Both the position numbers and the translations under genes were made by a program. This document shows positions 48,646 through 60,109 of a stretch of 64,000 nucleotides of DNA, piece after piece; the first letter of the stretch is position 1, and every line of letters starts with the position of its first letter. This stretch comes from Paragordius varius. Taxonomy: Eukaryota > Nematomorpha. The notes under the pieces were generated by a model. The model was not told the origin of the DNA. It did no database searches and was given only the letters and a program-made list of their open reading frames with translations. The stretch covers positions 124,001 through 188,000 of the forward strand of contig OZ176060.1 of the NCBI GenBank assembly GCA_964247055.1. Reading direction: 5' to 3'.

Positions 48646-49350
48646 TAATTTTTAAAATAATTTACATGGTGATATATTGAAAATATTTATGACATACAAC
48701 ACAAGTTACAATAAAAAAATTAAAAAAATGTTACATTTGTTATTGATTTGTGTAGTAAATACATTAACAAATTTTTTATAGACATTAATATACTTTATTA
48801 GGTTTCTAGATAACCAAAACATCAATTTTTTTAGCCAATACTTTGTTATTGGTCAATTTCAAAATAATATTATATTACATGTCAAGTGAGTTTTGGTTAA
48901 ATTAATTAATATTTCCATATTAATACCAAGCATAAAGAAGATGGCATATTCTTAATTGCATATATAACCTTTTATATATATTTATGATGAAACAACTTTT
49001 AAAACAAAATCATCACAGATTTATTAAAACGAAAACTTTTTTACGTAAACGCCATATCTTTTTATACGATGTATTAAAATTATCAATTTAAAAAGTAATA
49101 ACTGTTAACCTTGCTCTGAACTAATTCTCAACTTCAACTAGAAGAAATCAAATTTTTAACCAAATTAAATTCAGCTATACATAATTTTATAGTTACTCTA
49201 CGTAAAATACATCTGCGCATGTTAGCGTAGAATTTGTAACATAGTGTGATATTTCAATGTATCTTTTTTTACTTTGTGTAAATAGTCAATATTTTTATTA
49301 TTTGAAAAAATAAGGTCGCTTAAAGTTAAATATAAAATCTTCTTACATCA
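48646..49350 (+). repeat. Duplicated block, paralogue of 6900-7620
   Basis: Shares AAAAGTAATAACTGTTAACC, CTGAACTAATTCTCAACTTC, TCAAATTTTTAACCAAATT and GTGTAAATAGTCAAT in the same order. No gene. Confidence 0.55.
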
Positions 49351-50651
49351 TTTTGTATAGAGCGTGTATTTGATTTTTAAACTTCGGCTATTTAGTTATT
49401 ATATAAAATGTTATAAACTTTTTAATCTATGACTTGAATTATTAGGTTAATATATTTATAATCATAATTATTGGCATTTGAAACATCAGTTATTAAAACC
49501 TATAAATTAAAAAAAATACTCAAATCATTAGTCTAAGGATTCGTTCATATATGTATGTGGTGTTATTAGACATTATTAAAATGGTGCATTTCATATAGCC
49601 AATTTGATTTTTTCCCATTAGTTTATGAAATTTCTGTTTTATAACCAATTAAAATTTTATTTTTTTTAGCGTGTAATGGTATTTTATTTGCAACACTTCT
49701 GGTATATGTTTTAGGGAGAATTATTATTCGCCATATCTTTGTTACCCTTTTGTTACATTAGAATTCCTTACCAAAATTAGTGCTTTAGTTTACAGCATTC
49801 TTGTTTAGTATAGTCTCTAATAATATGAATATAAATTAAGATGGTGATAAATAAAAAATTATTCTTGTAATAAGAAGGCCAAATATAAACCTTGATGATT
49901 GTATGAGTTATCTTTTGATGGAAGTTTAAGGAGTAAGATATAAATTAACATTCGATTACTTTTATTTTACACTAGTAATCATTTAACATATAGTACCATG
50001 GAAATATAGATTTATAAAAATTTATTCGTAACATATATTGATGTCAAACAATCTAACATTTTTACGCATATACAGAATCATTTTAATAATTCTTAAGTGA
50101 ATGAGAAAATTATAAGTTTTTTATGTATGTTAATTTTTTTGGATGATATATTACAGAATATAACTTTAAGTGAAAATAAAGGCGCTATTTCAAATAATAC
50201 TGTTGGAACACAATTATAAATAGAGGGGCGGATATAGATGGATAACACTCCTTAGATAAATTAATATTTAAAATACAGAATTTTTTTAGGATAAAACACA
50301 AAAACATAAGGACAAATGTTTTTTAAAAGACAGCTGTACTTTTATAAACTAGATATATTTTAAAATACCTCTTTGGTATAAACTATAAAGTAAAAGATGT
50401 CTATTAATTACACAATCAATTATGTAATATTATACACTTAACAAACTTATATAGGCAAAAATAAGGTTTAAGAATGGTTGTCTTTAAAAAATGTTTGTCA
50501 TTATTTTAATTTTTTCTATTTATATTTTTTGTAAATAGATAGCTTTGTATAAACTTAATTCCTATATACAATTATCTATAAGAAACCGCATATAATATAA
50601 GCGCATATATATTTTATAGAAAAAAGATAATTTAACTTTTGATGTGATATT

Positions 50652-52470
50652 GGGCCTGCTGAATAAAAGCTAGTATATACTGAAAACTAGGTTTTTTCCA
50701 GTATATACTAGCTATGTATTGAATAAAAAAATATATTGCTTTACTATCCAGTACGTACTATGTTTACCAGCATTTACTGACAAATATCATTGAATAAAAA
50801 TTGTATTTTTACAAATTTTACCTAGTAGTTACTGGTTTTTTTTAAGCTGGTAAATGGCAACATTTTAAACTATTATTTTTTTACTTAAAATAATATCGGT
50901 TATATTTTTATAAAATTTCTAAGATAAATGTTTTTTTAAATTACATGATTCATATTTAAATATTATTTGTTTTATTATTAATAATAATTTTTTTCCTTTT
51001 CTATTTTAAGCTTTGTGAGTTCAATTTGCAGAGATTATTACTTTTGTTAAAAAATATTGGTTTTTTTTTCAAGAATGTCCACAATTATATTATTTTCTTC
51101 TATCATTTCATTTTTGTGTAAAATATTTGAGTTTATATACTTTATAATGACCTTAATTTTATTTTATGAACATTTAAATTATAAATATTTGAGTGAATAT
51201 TTTTGAATGAACCTATTTTTTATATAAAAAACCACCGATTTATTCAAATTCGAGTTATGACTAAGATAAAAACCTTTTCATATTTTGACTAAAAATTAAA
51301 TATATCTTTAAGGAAACTAACTCCCAGGATGCAAATGGAGGTATTTAAAATATCATAAATCTAGATTTTGTGTTAAGCTTTCTTCGAGATCCGGGATATC
51401 AAGCGGGTGCAGGACATGATTTTAATGTTCATAGTTCCACAATATGCAAAACTATACCTAAAGTTATGGACGAAATAGTATCAAAATCTCATCAATGGAT
51501 AAAATTTCCCAAGTCATTTGAAGAGCTTAATATGGCGAATAAATTATGGCTATCCAAATATAAAATGCCAACTGCTATTGGTTGCATTGATTGTTCACAC
51601 TTTGAAATATAAAGACCGAAAGAAAATGTTGATGCCTATATAAATCGAAAGATGTACAATTTACATGTAATGCCAATGAAGAAATTACATCCGTGGATGC
51701 ACAATGGCCATGTACATGATTCAAGGATATGGCGAAACACGATTGTTCAGTCATATATGTGGAAACAAAATGTTCTGTTTGTTAGGTGATAATGGATATC
51801 CACTATTCTATCATCCTGGCTCCTAACCCCCTTCAAAAATATGATGATCGATAACGAGAAAAATTCAATAAATTACATTGTTCTGAAAACCTTATCGAGC
51901 GTGTTTTCGGTCAGATGAACACCTGATTTCCTATACTTGGTAACGAAATTCGTATAAGTCTAGAACGAATACCAAAACTTATATTAACATGTTCCATATT
52001 ACATAATGTATCCAAATATATTAAAGAACCTCTAACAGATTTTGATAATAATTCATATTTTGATATTGAATATGTGGAGGATTGAGAAGCAAACATTGGA
52101 ACCCAGATACTCTTGTCTGGCAAAATGAAACGATAGATTCAATTGATCAAATATTATTTTGATTTATTTTTTATATATTTATGAATAAATATGTATTAAT
52201 AATTGCATTATTTAAAAAAATGGGTAGATAATCGATATTTAATTTTGCAAAAAGTTACTTTCTATTTTCATATGAATTTTTCAAACGCATTTTATGAATG
52301 AAATCGAAAACTAACAATAAACAAATGAAAATAAACATTTTACACATACTAAAGACTTAAGTACGTACATGATAGTAAGTACCTATTTTTATTTAATGTT
52401 TTTTCAAAAACTGGTACATACTAACAAGCACCTACTACCCAGTAGGTGCTTGTTTTTATTCAGCATTCCC
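50652..52470 (+). mobile_element. PIF/Harbinger DNA transposon, 1.8 kb, decayed
   Basis: Terminal inverted repeats GGGCCTGCTGAATAAAAGC and GGGAATGCTGAATAAAAACA (minus strand at the right end) are flanked by the 3-bp duplication ATT (50649-50651, 52471-52473), as expected for this superfamily. Sub-terminal palindromes such as CTAGTATATAC and its inverse, and AAGCACCTACTACCCAGTAG, are likely binding sites. It carries one transposase relic. The second Myb-like ORF typical of autonomous elements was not seen. Confidence 0.88.
51310..52165 (+). pseudogene. Harbinger (HARBI1-like) transposase relic
   Basis: A DDE-type nuclease that would cut and paste its own element. The first readable part is LTPRMQMEVF, then LSFLRDPGYQAGAGHDFNVH (51370 on), IKFPKSFEELN and the first catalytic Asp in IGCIDCSHFEI. 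A stop at 51610-51612 follows. PKENVDAYINRKMYNLHV continues in frame; HVHDSRIW with the second Asp and GDNGYP lie in neighbouring frames. The Glu region LIERVFGQMN is at about 51893-51922, followed by GNEIRISLERIPKLI and ILHNVSKYIKEPL. At least two stops and three frameshifts interrupt it. The length and motif order fit HARBI1-like proteins of about 300-400 residues. Confidence 0.85.
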
Positions 52471-52668
52471 ATTGTTTCATATTATTGGGTATTACGTTTG
52501 CTATATCTACATTCTTAAAGGACATTTTTCTTAAATTTTTTCGCTAAAAACTATAAATATACTTAAAGAATTAAGTTAATGTTTGATTGCTATAATATAG
52601 AATCGTATCTAAGATGTTAAATTAATATTAGTATTACACTTCCGAAATCGGGAAGTATAAAAAATAAC

Positions 52669-52715
<47 letters not shown>

Positions 52716-53640
52716 TGATAGGAAAATGTATCAAAATTAGGTGCTTTAGGTTTACCTTACAAGTGGTATAAGAAAGTTATTTATACTTTTGTGGTGCGTG
52801 CTCAATATCAGTAAATGGCAAAGCACATTTTGTAATAATTTTTTTTTGGTAAAAACTATAAACTTCATTTCTAAAAAATATCATTAAAATATATCATAAA
52901 CTAAAAAAATTTTAAAATTAGGCACAGATAGTCCCAAATTTTTACGCTTTCTAAAATGGGCTATCCCCCTAATATAAAGGAAAAATGCCGAGATTGCGCG
53001 ATAATAATTTAAATATATGTTAAATTTTTAATAATAAAAATTATTATAAATGCAAAATTTTTCAAAAATCTAATATTTAGCACATCAAATTATTTTTGAG
53101 GTATAAAGGAAACAGTATAAAAGTATTTTAAGATATTATAAAAACACTATTTTCTACATAATTCGATGATGTTAAACATTTCTATCATGGCAGAACTTTG
53201 ATTAAAAGATCTGTTTATATTCAAGTTAAATATAAATTTTTAAAATCCCAGGAATTCGAAGCAAACAAACTTTTTATATTAAGATTCTCTACCTTTCGAT
53301 ATAGTATCACTAATTATAGAGATAATCTATTATTAATATATCATAAAGCGTTTTAAACCTCCATAAAATTATTTTAAGAAACGTGTAACAATTTTCGGAC
53401 AAATTATATCAAATAAGAAACAAACCTATAATCCAAAAGCATGTATTTTATTGAAAATAGCAGAGCTGTATACCCTTACATTAATTAAATAGATGGCCTA
53501 TTTTTACATAATTTGCATTGCAATTATTGATTTGTGTTAAAATAAATATTCTTAGCAAGGTATAAATATTGATATTTTTTTAGTTTTATGAAATATAAGC
53601 ATAACATAATTATCATTATATATATATATATATATAAATC

Positions 53641-54637
53641 TTTATAAATACCGTAAATAAATTTAGCAATGGCGAAGGCCTGTTTTGAATTTTTATCAAT
53701 ATAATGAAAACAGTTTTACACGCGATTTATATGTGGGTCTTATTAAAAAGTTTTGTTCATATCATTTGTAGATATCCGTGCATCTTTATAAATTCCTAAA
53801 TAAATTTAGCAATGATGAAAAGCTTAAGGTCTGGAAGGCTTTAGCCAAGAAATGATCAATATTTAAATATTTATAAAATATACTTATTTATTGTGTAAAA
53901 ATAAACTATTAATAAATTATGTTAAATAAATTTGTTTCTCCGATCTACTCCTGTTTGATGGCTATTCGATATAAGAGCTGTCTGATCTTCTGATATAAAC
54001 TTTGCTAACTCATTTTCGTCATTTATGGTTTTATTGAAATATATATTACTAAATTCAAACCAAATTTAAAAATAATCGATAGTATTCCTGATTATTAGCA
54101 TTTAAATGGTTTCAAGTAAGGAAAATTATATGATGACATATTCTAAATTCTTGAAAAAACATATCTGTTATCTGTAGTTATTAAAACGATTTCTTAAATT
54201 TTCAGTTGAACTTGCTTAGAAACTTAATTATCTGACTAATATTTTTTGCCTGAATATAAAAAATAAGGCACGAAAACATTATAACCATTAGTAAGCATTT
54301 GCCCATAAAATATTTTTTGATACATGTCACAAAATTTCCATAACCTACCATATACGCATATTAAATTTACTTTATTTAGGCTAATACAGTTTTGAGATTC
54401 CAAAAATTCTATCTAGTTCTCGAGATATTGGCTTTTGTAATAACCTTAATCCTGAAAAAACCAGGCTCAAAAATTCCTCCATCTCAACAGGATGAATATG
54501 GCTCATTCACCACTTTTAATAATCCATGTGAATGAGCTCAACTCGCTTATTCACATGGTTCTAAGTCAATTCTTGGTCTGTAAAGGTTTATTGCATCATT
54601 TATAAATTATTTTTTATAAAATAAAACATATATTTTA
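53641..54637. other. Non-coding stretch with a short tandem duplication and a hairpin
   Basis: 53635-53690 and 53785-53840 share TCTTTATAAAT, AAATAAATTTAGCAATG and GAAAAGCTTAAGG-like sequence, a decayed tandem pair. A hairpin lies at 54524-54558. No gene seen; composition around 53930-54000 and 54470-54560 is less A/T-rich than usual. Confidence 0.4.
54524..54558. repeat. 14-bp hairpin
   Basis: CCATGTGAATGAGC and GCTTATTCACATGG are inverted with one mismatch, separated by 7 bases. Confidence 0.7.
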
Positions 54638-55504
54638 AATTTCGGCGTCGACTTACAAACTTTGGTAAAGTAAAACTCAAAAATCCAACAAGAAACGTAT
54701 ATTGATGATCCATCTAAACCGGCCTCATTTCTTAATTTATTGGAAAATGAAGATTTTACAAACGATGATTTACGGAGAATTCTGAACGCTTCTTTCGATA
54801 ACCTTTGTTATTAAAGGGAACATAAAAGTGCAAATACTCTGCAAAATAATAATTCAAATGATGAAACGAAATCAACAAAATCCCTTGATATTTGATTTGG
54901 TAGGAGAACAGACGGAACCTTTAGATCTTTATCAGAAAAAACCACCAAAAATTATAAAAAAAATTACTTCGGTGTGCGACAGTATTGATTCTAATGATAT
55001 AAGCGTGAAGGATGTTAACAAGCTAATTGATGATAACAATAATAATGCAAACCTATTGAATCTTTAAACTCTTCAAAATTTGGCAATAACTATCAATGTA
55101 TTCAATGTAATAAAATTTATAAGGATAAACATGTTTTAGCCAGACATATTCGTTCTGTTCATGAACAAATTAAATATCCATGCAAAATTTGTAAATATGA
55201 GTTTTCTCAAAAAGAAAATCTTGCTAGGCACATTAAATCGGTTCATGAGAAAATTAAACATGAATGTTCGATTTGTAAAAAACAATTTACTCAAAAAAGA
55301 GATGTTGCATCACACATTCAATCCGTTCATGAACAAGTTAAATATCCTTGTCCGATTTGTAAAAAAGATTTTTCTAGAAAAAGATATCTCACCAAACACA
55401 TTCAATCTGTTCATGAACAAATTAAACATGAATGTCCGATTTGTAAAAATGAATATACTGGAAAAGGCAATCTTAGCAGGCATATTAAAAATGTACATGA
55501 TTGA
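54638..55504 (+). pseudogene. Z5: C2H2 zinc-finger gene copy, five intact fingers
   Basis: The splice acceptor is lost (TAA in place of TAG before ATTTCGGCG). A deletion of about 26 bp removes the LWCDLDTKLY part, and a stop replaces the Leu codon after NLCY near 54811. The frame recovers for GEQTEPLDLYQKK, where the PLDLS Ser is Tyr. It is shifted by one missing base near 55045. From about 55048 an open frame without a start codon runs about 150 codons to the stop at 55502-55504. It holds five complete fingers (C-x2-C-x12-H-x4-H) beginning CIQCNKIYKDKHVL, CKICKYEFSQKENL, CSICKKQFTQKRDV, CPICKKDFSRKRYL and CPICKNEYTGKGNL. All zinc ligands are present. The finger array is the best preserved in the window although the 5' part is dead. 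Confidence 0.85.
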
Positions 55505-55693
55505 ACACTCAACATATATAAGTTTTTATATGTAGCATTAAATATAGTTTTGTTAAAAATACATTTCGTAAATAACATATACTGAGATTCATATTATTTT
55601 ATGAAGATATTTTGCAAAATGCATCGTTAATAAAATAAATGCTATTGGATCGCTTTGTTTTAGAGTTTTCTTTTGTAGATAAAAAATGAATTA

Positions 55694-55941
55694 CAGTAAA
55701 CGAAATTATACCGACAAAATGTAAAAATATAAAGACAATTATTTCTTACAAATAACCATAACTATAATATCTTGATTTTCTTAATTGACTGATTGTTTTA
55801 CACAGCAGATTATAAAGTTAAATTCGTAACACAATCAATTATGTTTTTTCCAATTCGAAAATAATTATAATAAAAAATTTAATGTATGATTGTTTTAGTT
55901 TTTTTTATTTTTACGTTTTGTCCGTATATTTTCAATTACTG
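55694..55941. mobile_element. M1 MITE 3' of Z5
   Basis: CAGTAAACGAAATTATACCG at the left and ACGTTTTGTCCGTATATTTT ending in ACTG at the right, TA after it. It lies 190 bp past the Z5 stop. A stub of M2 (CAGTACTCACTTTG) starts at 55944 and is cut off by rep-U. Confidence 0.8.
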
Positions 55942-55959
55942 TACAGTACTCACTTTGAT

Positions 55960-56880
55960 TTGGCCTTTTTTGCATTAAAAATAATTAACTGCTTATCAAA
56001 AAGGTATGATATCAGAAATGCAAGAATGATTTAAAAAAAATAAATTTATATAATTAAAAAAAGGTTTTTTTTTATGAAACATAATTATCTTTAATATATA
56101 AAATAAATTATCAATAAAAACTGATAAAATTGTTAATAAATATGGGTTGGTATTTTTAAAATAACAATAGTTATTGGAAATTAACTATTTTTAAATGTAA
56201 TATAAAGTATTATTTTTAATTTTTAAAAATTAAAATTTTTAAACCATTAAAATAATAGAAAAAGTATAAAAAGAAACGACAGACGATTTCTTTTTTAAAC
56301 GGTTGTTATTAATTGTCTGCTTTTTATTTATTCGAAAAAATATTCAAATTTATTTGGAAAATGGGTATAATTTTTATTTTTAATTTAAATATACATTATA
56401 TGATATTTATAATTATTTCATGTAATTTTTTTATTTTTATTTATAATTTTGTTTTAAATTATTTGTATAAAAAACAAAAAATTATTTTGATATTATTATT
56501 CAATACTTGAATTTTAGAAAATAAATAAATATTAGAAAATTATTGTTTGTAAATCTTAAAAATTAAATTTATAATCCAATGTTTTAGCAATTAATCCTTG
56601 TTAAACATCATATTACTTGTATATAAAAATATATAAAGGTTTTTATTTAATAATTGGTAAATTATGAATTGGATCTAATATTAATAACATGAATATATGT
56701 TTTATTTTCTTTAATACATTTTTTTAATATATTTAATATCAACGCTTTTGAGAAAAATTATAAATTGTTTTAACATTTTAAATAATTAACTTCCATATAA
56801 TATTGTTAAATTAGTATTCATTGTGTTAATAAAATATTTTACCAATCCACCTTTATAAGCGACTTTATGTAACCTTACAT
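55960..56880 (+). repeat. rep-U copy, probably near full length
   Basis: Runs from GGCCTTTTTTGCATTAAAAA through the core AAACGACAGACGATTTC (56273) and TTGTCTGCTTTTTATTTATT to CCACCTTTATAAGCGACTTT and GTAACCTTA at the far end. That end, inverted, equals the starts at 24036 and 36774. A 65-codon hydrophobic frame at 56313-56510 lies in the repeat and is not called. Confidence 0.6.
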
Positions 56881-56951
56881 TAATAATGGATTTTCTTATT
56901 TTATGTTCAGTTAGTCTAGTTAGAAGTTTATCCAAAGTTTCTCAAATATTA

Positions 56952-57171
56952 CATTAAAATTGAAAGGACAAAACGTAATAATACAAAAACAATTATTTTT
57001 TTCTAAAACTTGATTCAACTGACTTTTTTAAAAAAATATAATATAGAGATGTGTATTCGCAACGGATTCAGTTATATACTTTCAAAATTAATTTAATTGA
57101 TCATTAATGTTTATAAAAGTATGGCTTTTATGTATTTTTACTTTTTGTCCGTATAATTTTAATTTTTACTG
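56952..57171. mobile_element. M1 MITE upstream of Z6
   Basis: CATTAAAATTGAAAGGACAA at the left and TTGTCCGTATAATTTTAATT ending TTTTTACTG at the right, TA outside. It lies in what would be the intron of Z6. Confidence 0.75.
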
Positions 57172-57293
57172 TATTTAATCAGTAATATTGAACTTACGTC
57201 ATTTAACTTGATTTTAAACCATTTTCTTGGGCTGTGTAGATTTTTCATCATTTATAAATTATTTTTAATTACAATTCTAACAAATTTGTTTAG

Positions 57294-58099
57294 ATTATGG
57301 CGATTCGACCTACAAACTTTGGTGTGATCTCGATACTAAGCTTTATAAAGTAGAACTCAAAAATCAACAAGAAACGTATATTGATAATCCATCTAAACCG
57401 GCCTCATTTCTTCATTTATTGGAAAATGAAGATTTTACAAACGATGATTTACGAATAATTCTGAACGCTTCTTTCCATAACCTTTGTTATTTAAGGGAAA
57501 ACAAAATCGAAAATACTCTACAAAATAATAATTTAAATGATAATACCGAAACCGCCAAAGATACCCTAATTATTGATTTGGTAGGATAACAGATGGAACC
57601 TTTAAATCTTTCTCTGAAAAAATCACCAAAAATTATAAAACAAATTACTTCGGTATGCCCAAATATAGATTCCAATGATATAAGCCTAAATGATATTAAC
57701 AATCTATTTAATGATAACAATAATAATACAAAACCTATTGAGTCCTTAAACACTCAAAAATTGGAGAATGATAATCGATGTATTCACTGTGATAAAATTT
57801 ATATGTATAAAAGCAACCTGACTAAACATATTCTTTCGGTTCATGAACAAATTAAATATCCTTGCAAGATTTGTTCAAAGTTGTTTTCTGACAAAAGCTC
57901 TCGTACTCATTACATTTATTGAATTCATGAAAAAATTAAACACGAATGTCCGATTTGTAAAAAAAATTTTTCTAGAAAATGCCATCTTGCTAGGCACATT
58001 CATTCAGTTCATGAGAAAATTAAACATGAATGTCCGATTTGCAAAAAGGAATATACCGAAAAAAGCAGTATTGCCAGGCATAAAAATGTACATAATTGA
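57294..58099 (+). pseudogene. Z6: C2H2 zinc-finger gene copy with only two nonsense changes
   Basis: A TTTGTTTAG acceptor precedes the exon start at 57294 (YGDSTYKLWCDLDTKLYK). One single frame then runs to the stop at 58097-58099 with no frameshift. It reads LLENEDFTNDDLRII, ENTLQNNNLNDN, a stop in place of Glu in GEQ (57587-57589), MEPLNLSLKK (Asp of PLDLS is Asn), the Asn-rich linker and four fingers beginning CIHCDKIYMYKSNL, CKICSKLFSDKSSR, CPICKKNFSRKCHL and CPICKKEYTEKSSI. A second stop replaces Ser before the last His of finger 2 (57920-57922). Finger 4 has lost one residue in its H-x-H spacing. With only two point stops this is the most recently silenced full-length copy. Confidence 0.88.
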
Positions 58100-58287
58100 A
58101 CACTTTAAAATATAATACATGTAGCATGTGTTCACATAAATGTATAAAAATTATGATTTTCGCAAATGATATATATTGAGATTCATATTATTTTATGAGA
58201 CGTTTATTGAAAAAAGCATAATTAATAAAATATTTGGAATTCTATTTGACCGCTCTGTTCTGGACCTTTTTTTGTAGAAAAAAATTA

Positions 58288-58541
58288 CAGTAAAAATCAA
58301 AATTATACCGTCAAAACCTAAAAGTATAAACACAATTTTTTTTTTCTTTAAGACAACCATAATTTTATCTCTTTGATTTTCTTAATTATAACTGATTGGC
58401 CTATACTGCAGATTATAGAGTTAATGTTACAATCAAATATGTGTTTAACAATTGTAATTAAGTTTTAAAGGAATGTGTTGTTTTAAGAAATATTAGTCTT
58501 TATATTTTTACGATTTATCTGCATGATTTCAATTTTATCTG
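58288..58541. mobile_element. M1 MITE 3' of Z6
   Basis: CAGTAAAAATCAAAATTATA at the left, TTTACGATTTATCTGCATGA and a TATCTG end at the right, TA shared with the next MITE. It lies 190 bp past the stop. Confidence 0.75.
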
Positions 58542-58543
58542 TA

Positions 58544-58732
58544 CAGTACCCACTTTATTGTTCGCCAATTAATACAGTAGCGTATGCTACCATAATTTAA
58601 TAAATAAATTTAATGTTGAAATTTTATAGGTAAAAAAGCTTATTTCACACCGTGTGTTATTTTTTAATCTCACGTTTTATTGCCAATTGACCAAAAAATA
58701 ATGTGAAGCGGCTAACATTAAAGTGGGTATAG
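58544..58732. mobile_element. M2 MITE 3' of Z6, best copy
   Basis: CAGTACCCACTTTATTGTTC and ACATTAAAGTGGGTATAG are inverted ends flanked by TA on both sides. Inner GCCAATTAATACAGTAGCGT and TTGCCAATTGACCAAAAAAT extend the inverted repeat. It is 189 bp and has no coding capacity. Confidence 0.8.
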
Positions 58733-58739
58733 TATATAC

Positions 58740-58900
58740 TTAGTTTTCTATCCATATAACAAATAGGCTCGACAGTTAATTGGTGAGCCACGCTTTTTCA
58801 ATGTAATTTTCAGTTATTAAACCTTTCAGTCGATTACTTTTTAATATTTTTAAAAAACTCCGAGCACTAATAAACTAAACTATAAAATATTTACAAAAAA
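58740..58900 (+). repeat. rep-T segment 3' of Z6
   Basis: AATAGGCTCGACAGTTAATT, AGCCACGCTTTTTCAATGTA and TTTCAGTCGATTACTTTTTA in order, then GAGCACTAATAAACTAAAC. From 58901 to 59289 the sequence is AT-rich without a gene. Confidence 0.65.
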
Positions 58901-59289
58901 ATTTAAAAATAAAAATAAAGTAATTTAGTAATTTATGTGCGATACAGACCTGTTTCGTTTTAAAAAAAAATGGCATAAAAATTAAAAAAATATTTAACTG
59001 AATTGCTAAGATTTAAACGATTATTAAATAAATACATTACTAAGAGTCTGTTATATATAAACAAAAATAGCAACAATATATGAGAAATAAAAATGAATAT
59101 CCAGATATAATCCAACCCCTTATTAATATCTCATATGACATGAATGTCTACAGACAAACAATTGTTCAAAAAGTTTAGTTTTTAACCAAGAGTTTCGGAA
59201 TATAACTAATTGTTTCAAATTTCATGAAATAGATATATAAATTGGTAACGCAATCATTTATATTACAATTGAATTAAATAATTTAAAAA

Positions 59290-60070
59290 AAAATTTAGGT
59301 TAAAAGAGAATAATTTTGAAAAAATTGTCTATATATTTGTTTTGTCTATAAAATTTTGATATTTACAAAAGTTGGATAATTTTTATTAATATATATTGGA
59401 TAACGTATTATAATCACATACAAAATATTGATAGTGTCTTAAAAATTTAAATCTGTTTAGTAATGTTTGATTTTCTGGATAATACTATTTTAAAATTTAT
59501 CCGAACTAACGTGTAATTTATATTTGATGATATATATTTGACTGTAGAGTTCAGATTATACGGAACAAAAGTATAAGGTAAATATTTTTTTTAAAGACCT
59601 TTCTTTGTCTTTTTTATTGCAAAGTATGAAAAAGAGAAATATATTAGACACCAATTATTAATTTTATAGTTGGAATTAAATAGTTTATTAATAAAAACCA
59701 AGTTATTAAAGTGTGATTGTCTTTTGAAACAAAAATTATCCCTAAAATTGTACGTTTTGTCCACATAAATTTAATATTTTACTGTAAATAGATGGCTTAT
59801 TTAGTCACACAATTGTAATTACATCTCTTTATTAATTAGTACCTTCATATTGCATTTTTTACTGACCGCAAAATATATTTTAAATAAAAATAAAGATTAT
59901 TAACTTTTAATATGGTATAAATAGTTAAAGAGTAATCGTTACTCACATTTGCTATTTGTACACCCGTTTTTTCCTAAATTTAAATTTTTGCCTATAATAT
60001 TAGCGTGTGAAAAAATTTATTATATTTTTTAACAATTCATTCTCATATTTTAGTATAATTAATATTCGCA
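59290..60070 (-). repeat. rep-R copy, inverted, with M1 at 59545-59784
   Basis: Read on the minus strand it gives ATATGAGAATGAATTG, AAAAAACGGGTGTACAAATA and AATAAGCCATCTATTTACAG, followed by the M1 copy whose clean end is TTAATATTTTACTG at 59784. Confidence 0.65.
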
Positions 60071-60109
60071 ATATGTCTAGTTTTTTTATAGATATATAGC
60101 ATAATTCAA

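Larger units (their letters stand above)
49600..53640 (+). repeat. Unit E, copy 2, interrupted by a Harbinger element
   Basis: Two halves (49600-50651 and 52471-53640) are collinear with 25640-28054. Landmarks are TTTACAGCATTCTTGTTTAG, ATAGAGGGGCGGATATAGAT, ATTACACTTCCGAAATCGGG at 52635 and the rep-S body. The Harbinger element occupies the gap. A (TA)n tract of about 40 bp lies at 52674-52712, where copy 3 carries its first foldback insertion. Confidence 0.65.

Noticed and set aside
55161-58115. Hydrophobic frames such as MNKLNIHAKFV over Z5 and Z6
   Set aside because: Out-of-frame readings of the finger repeats; no Cys/His pattern.
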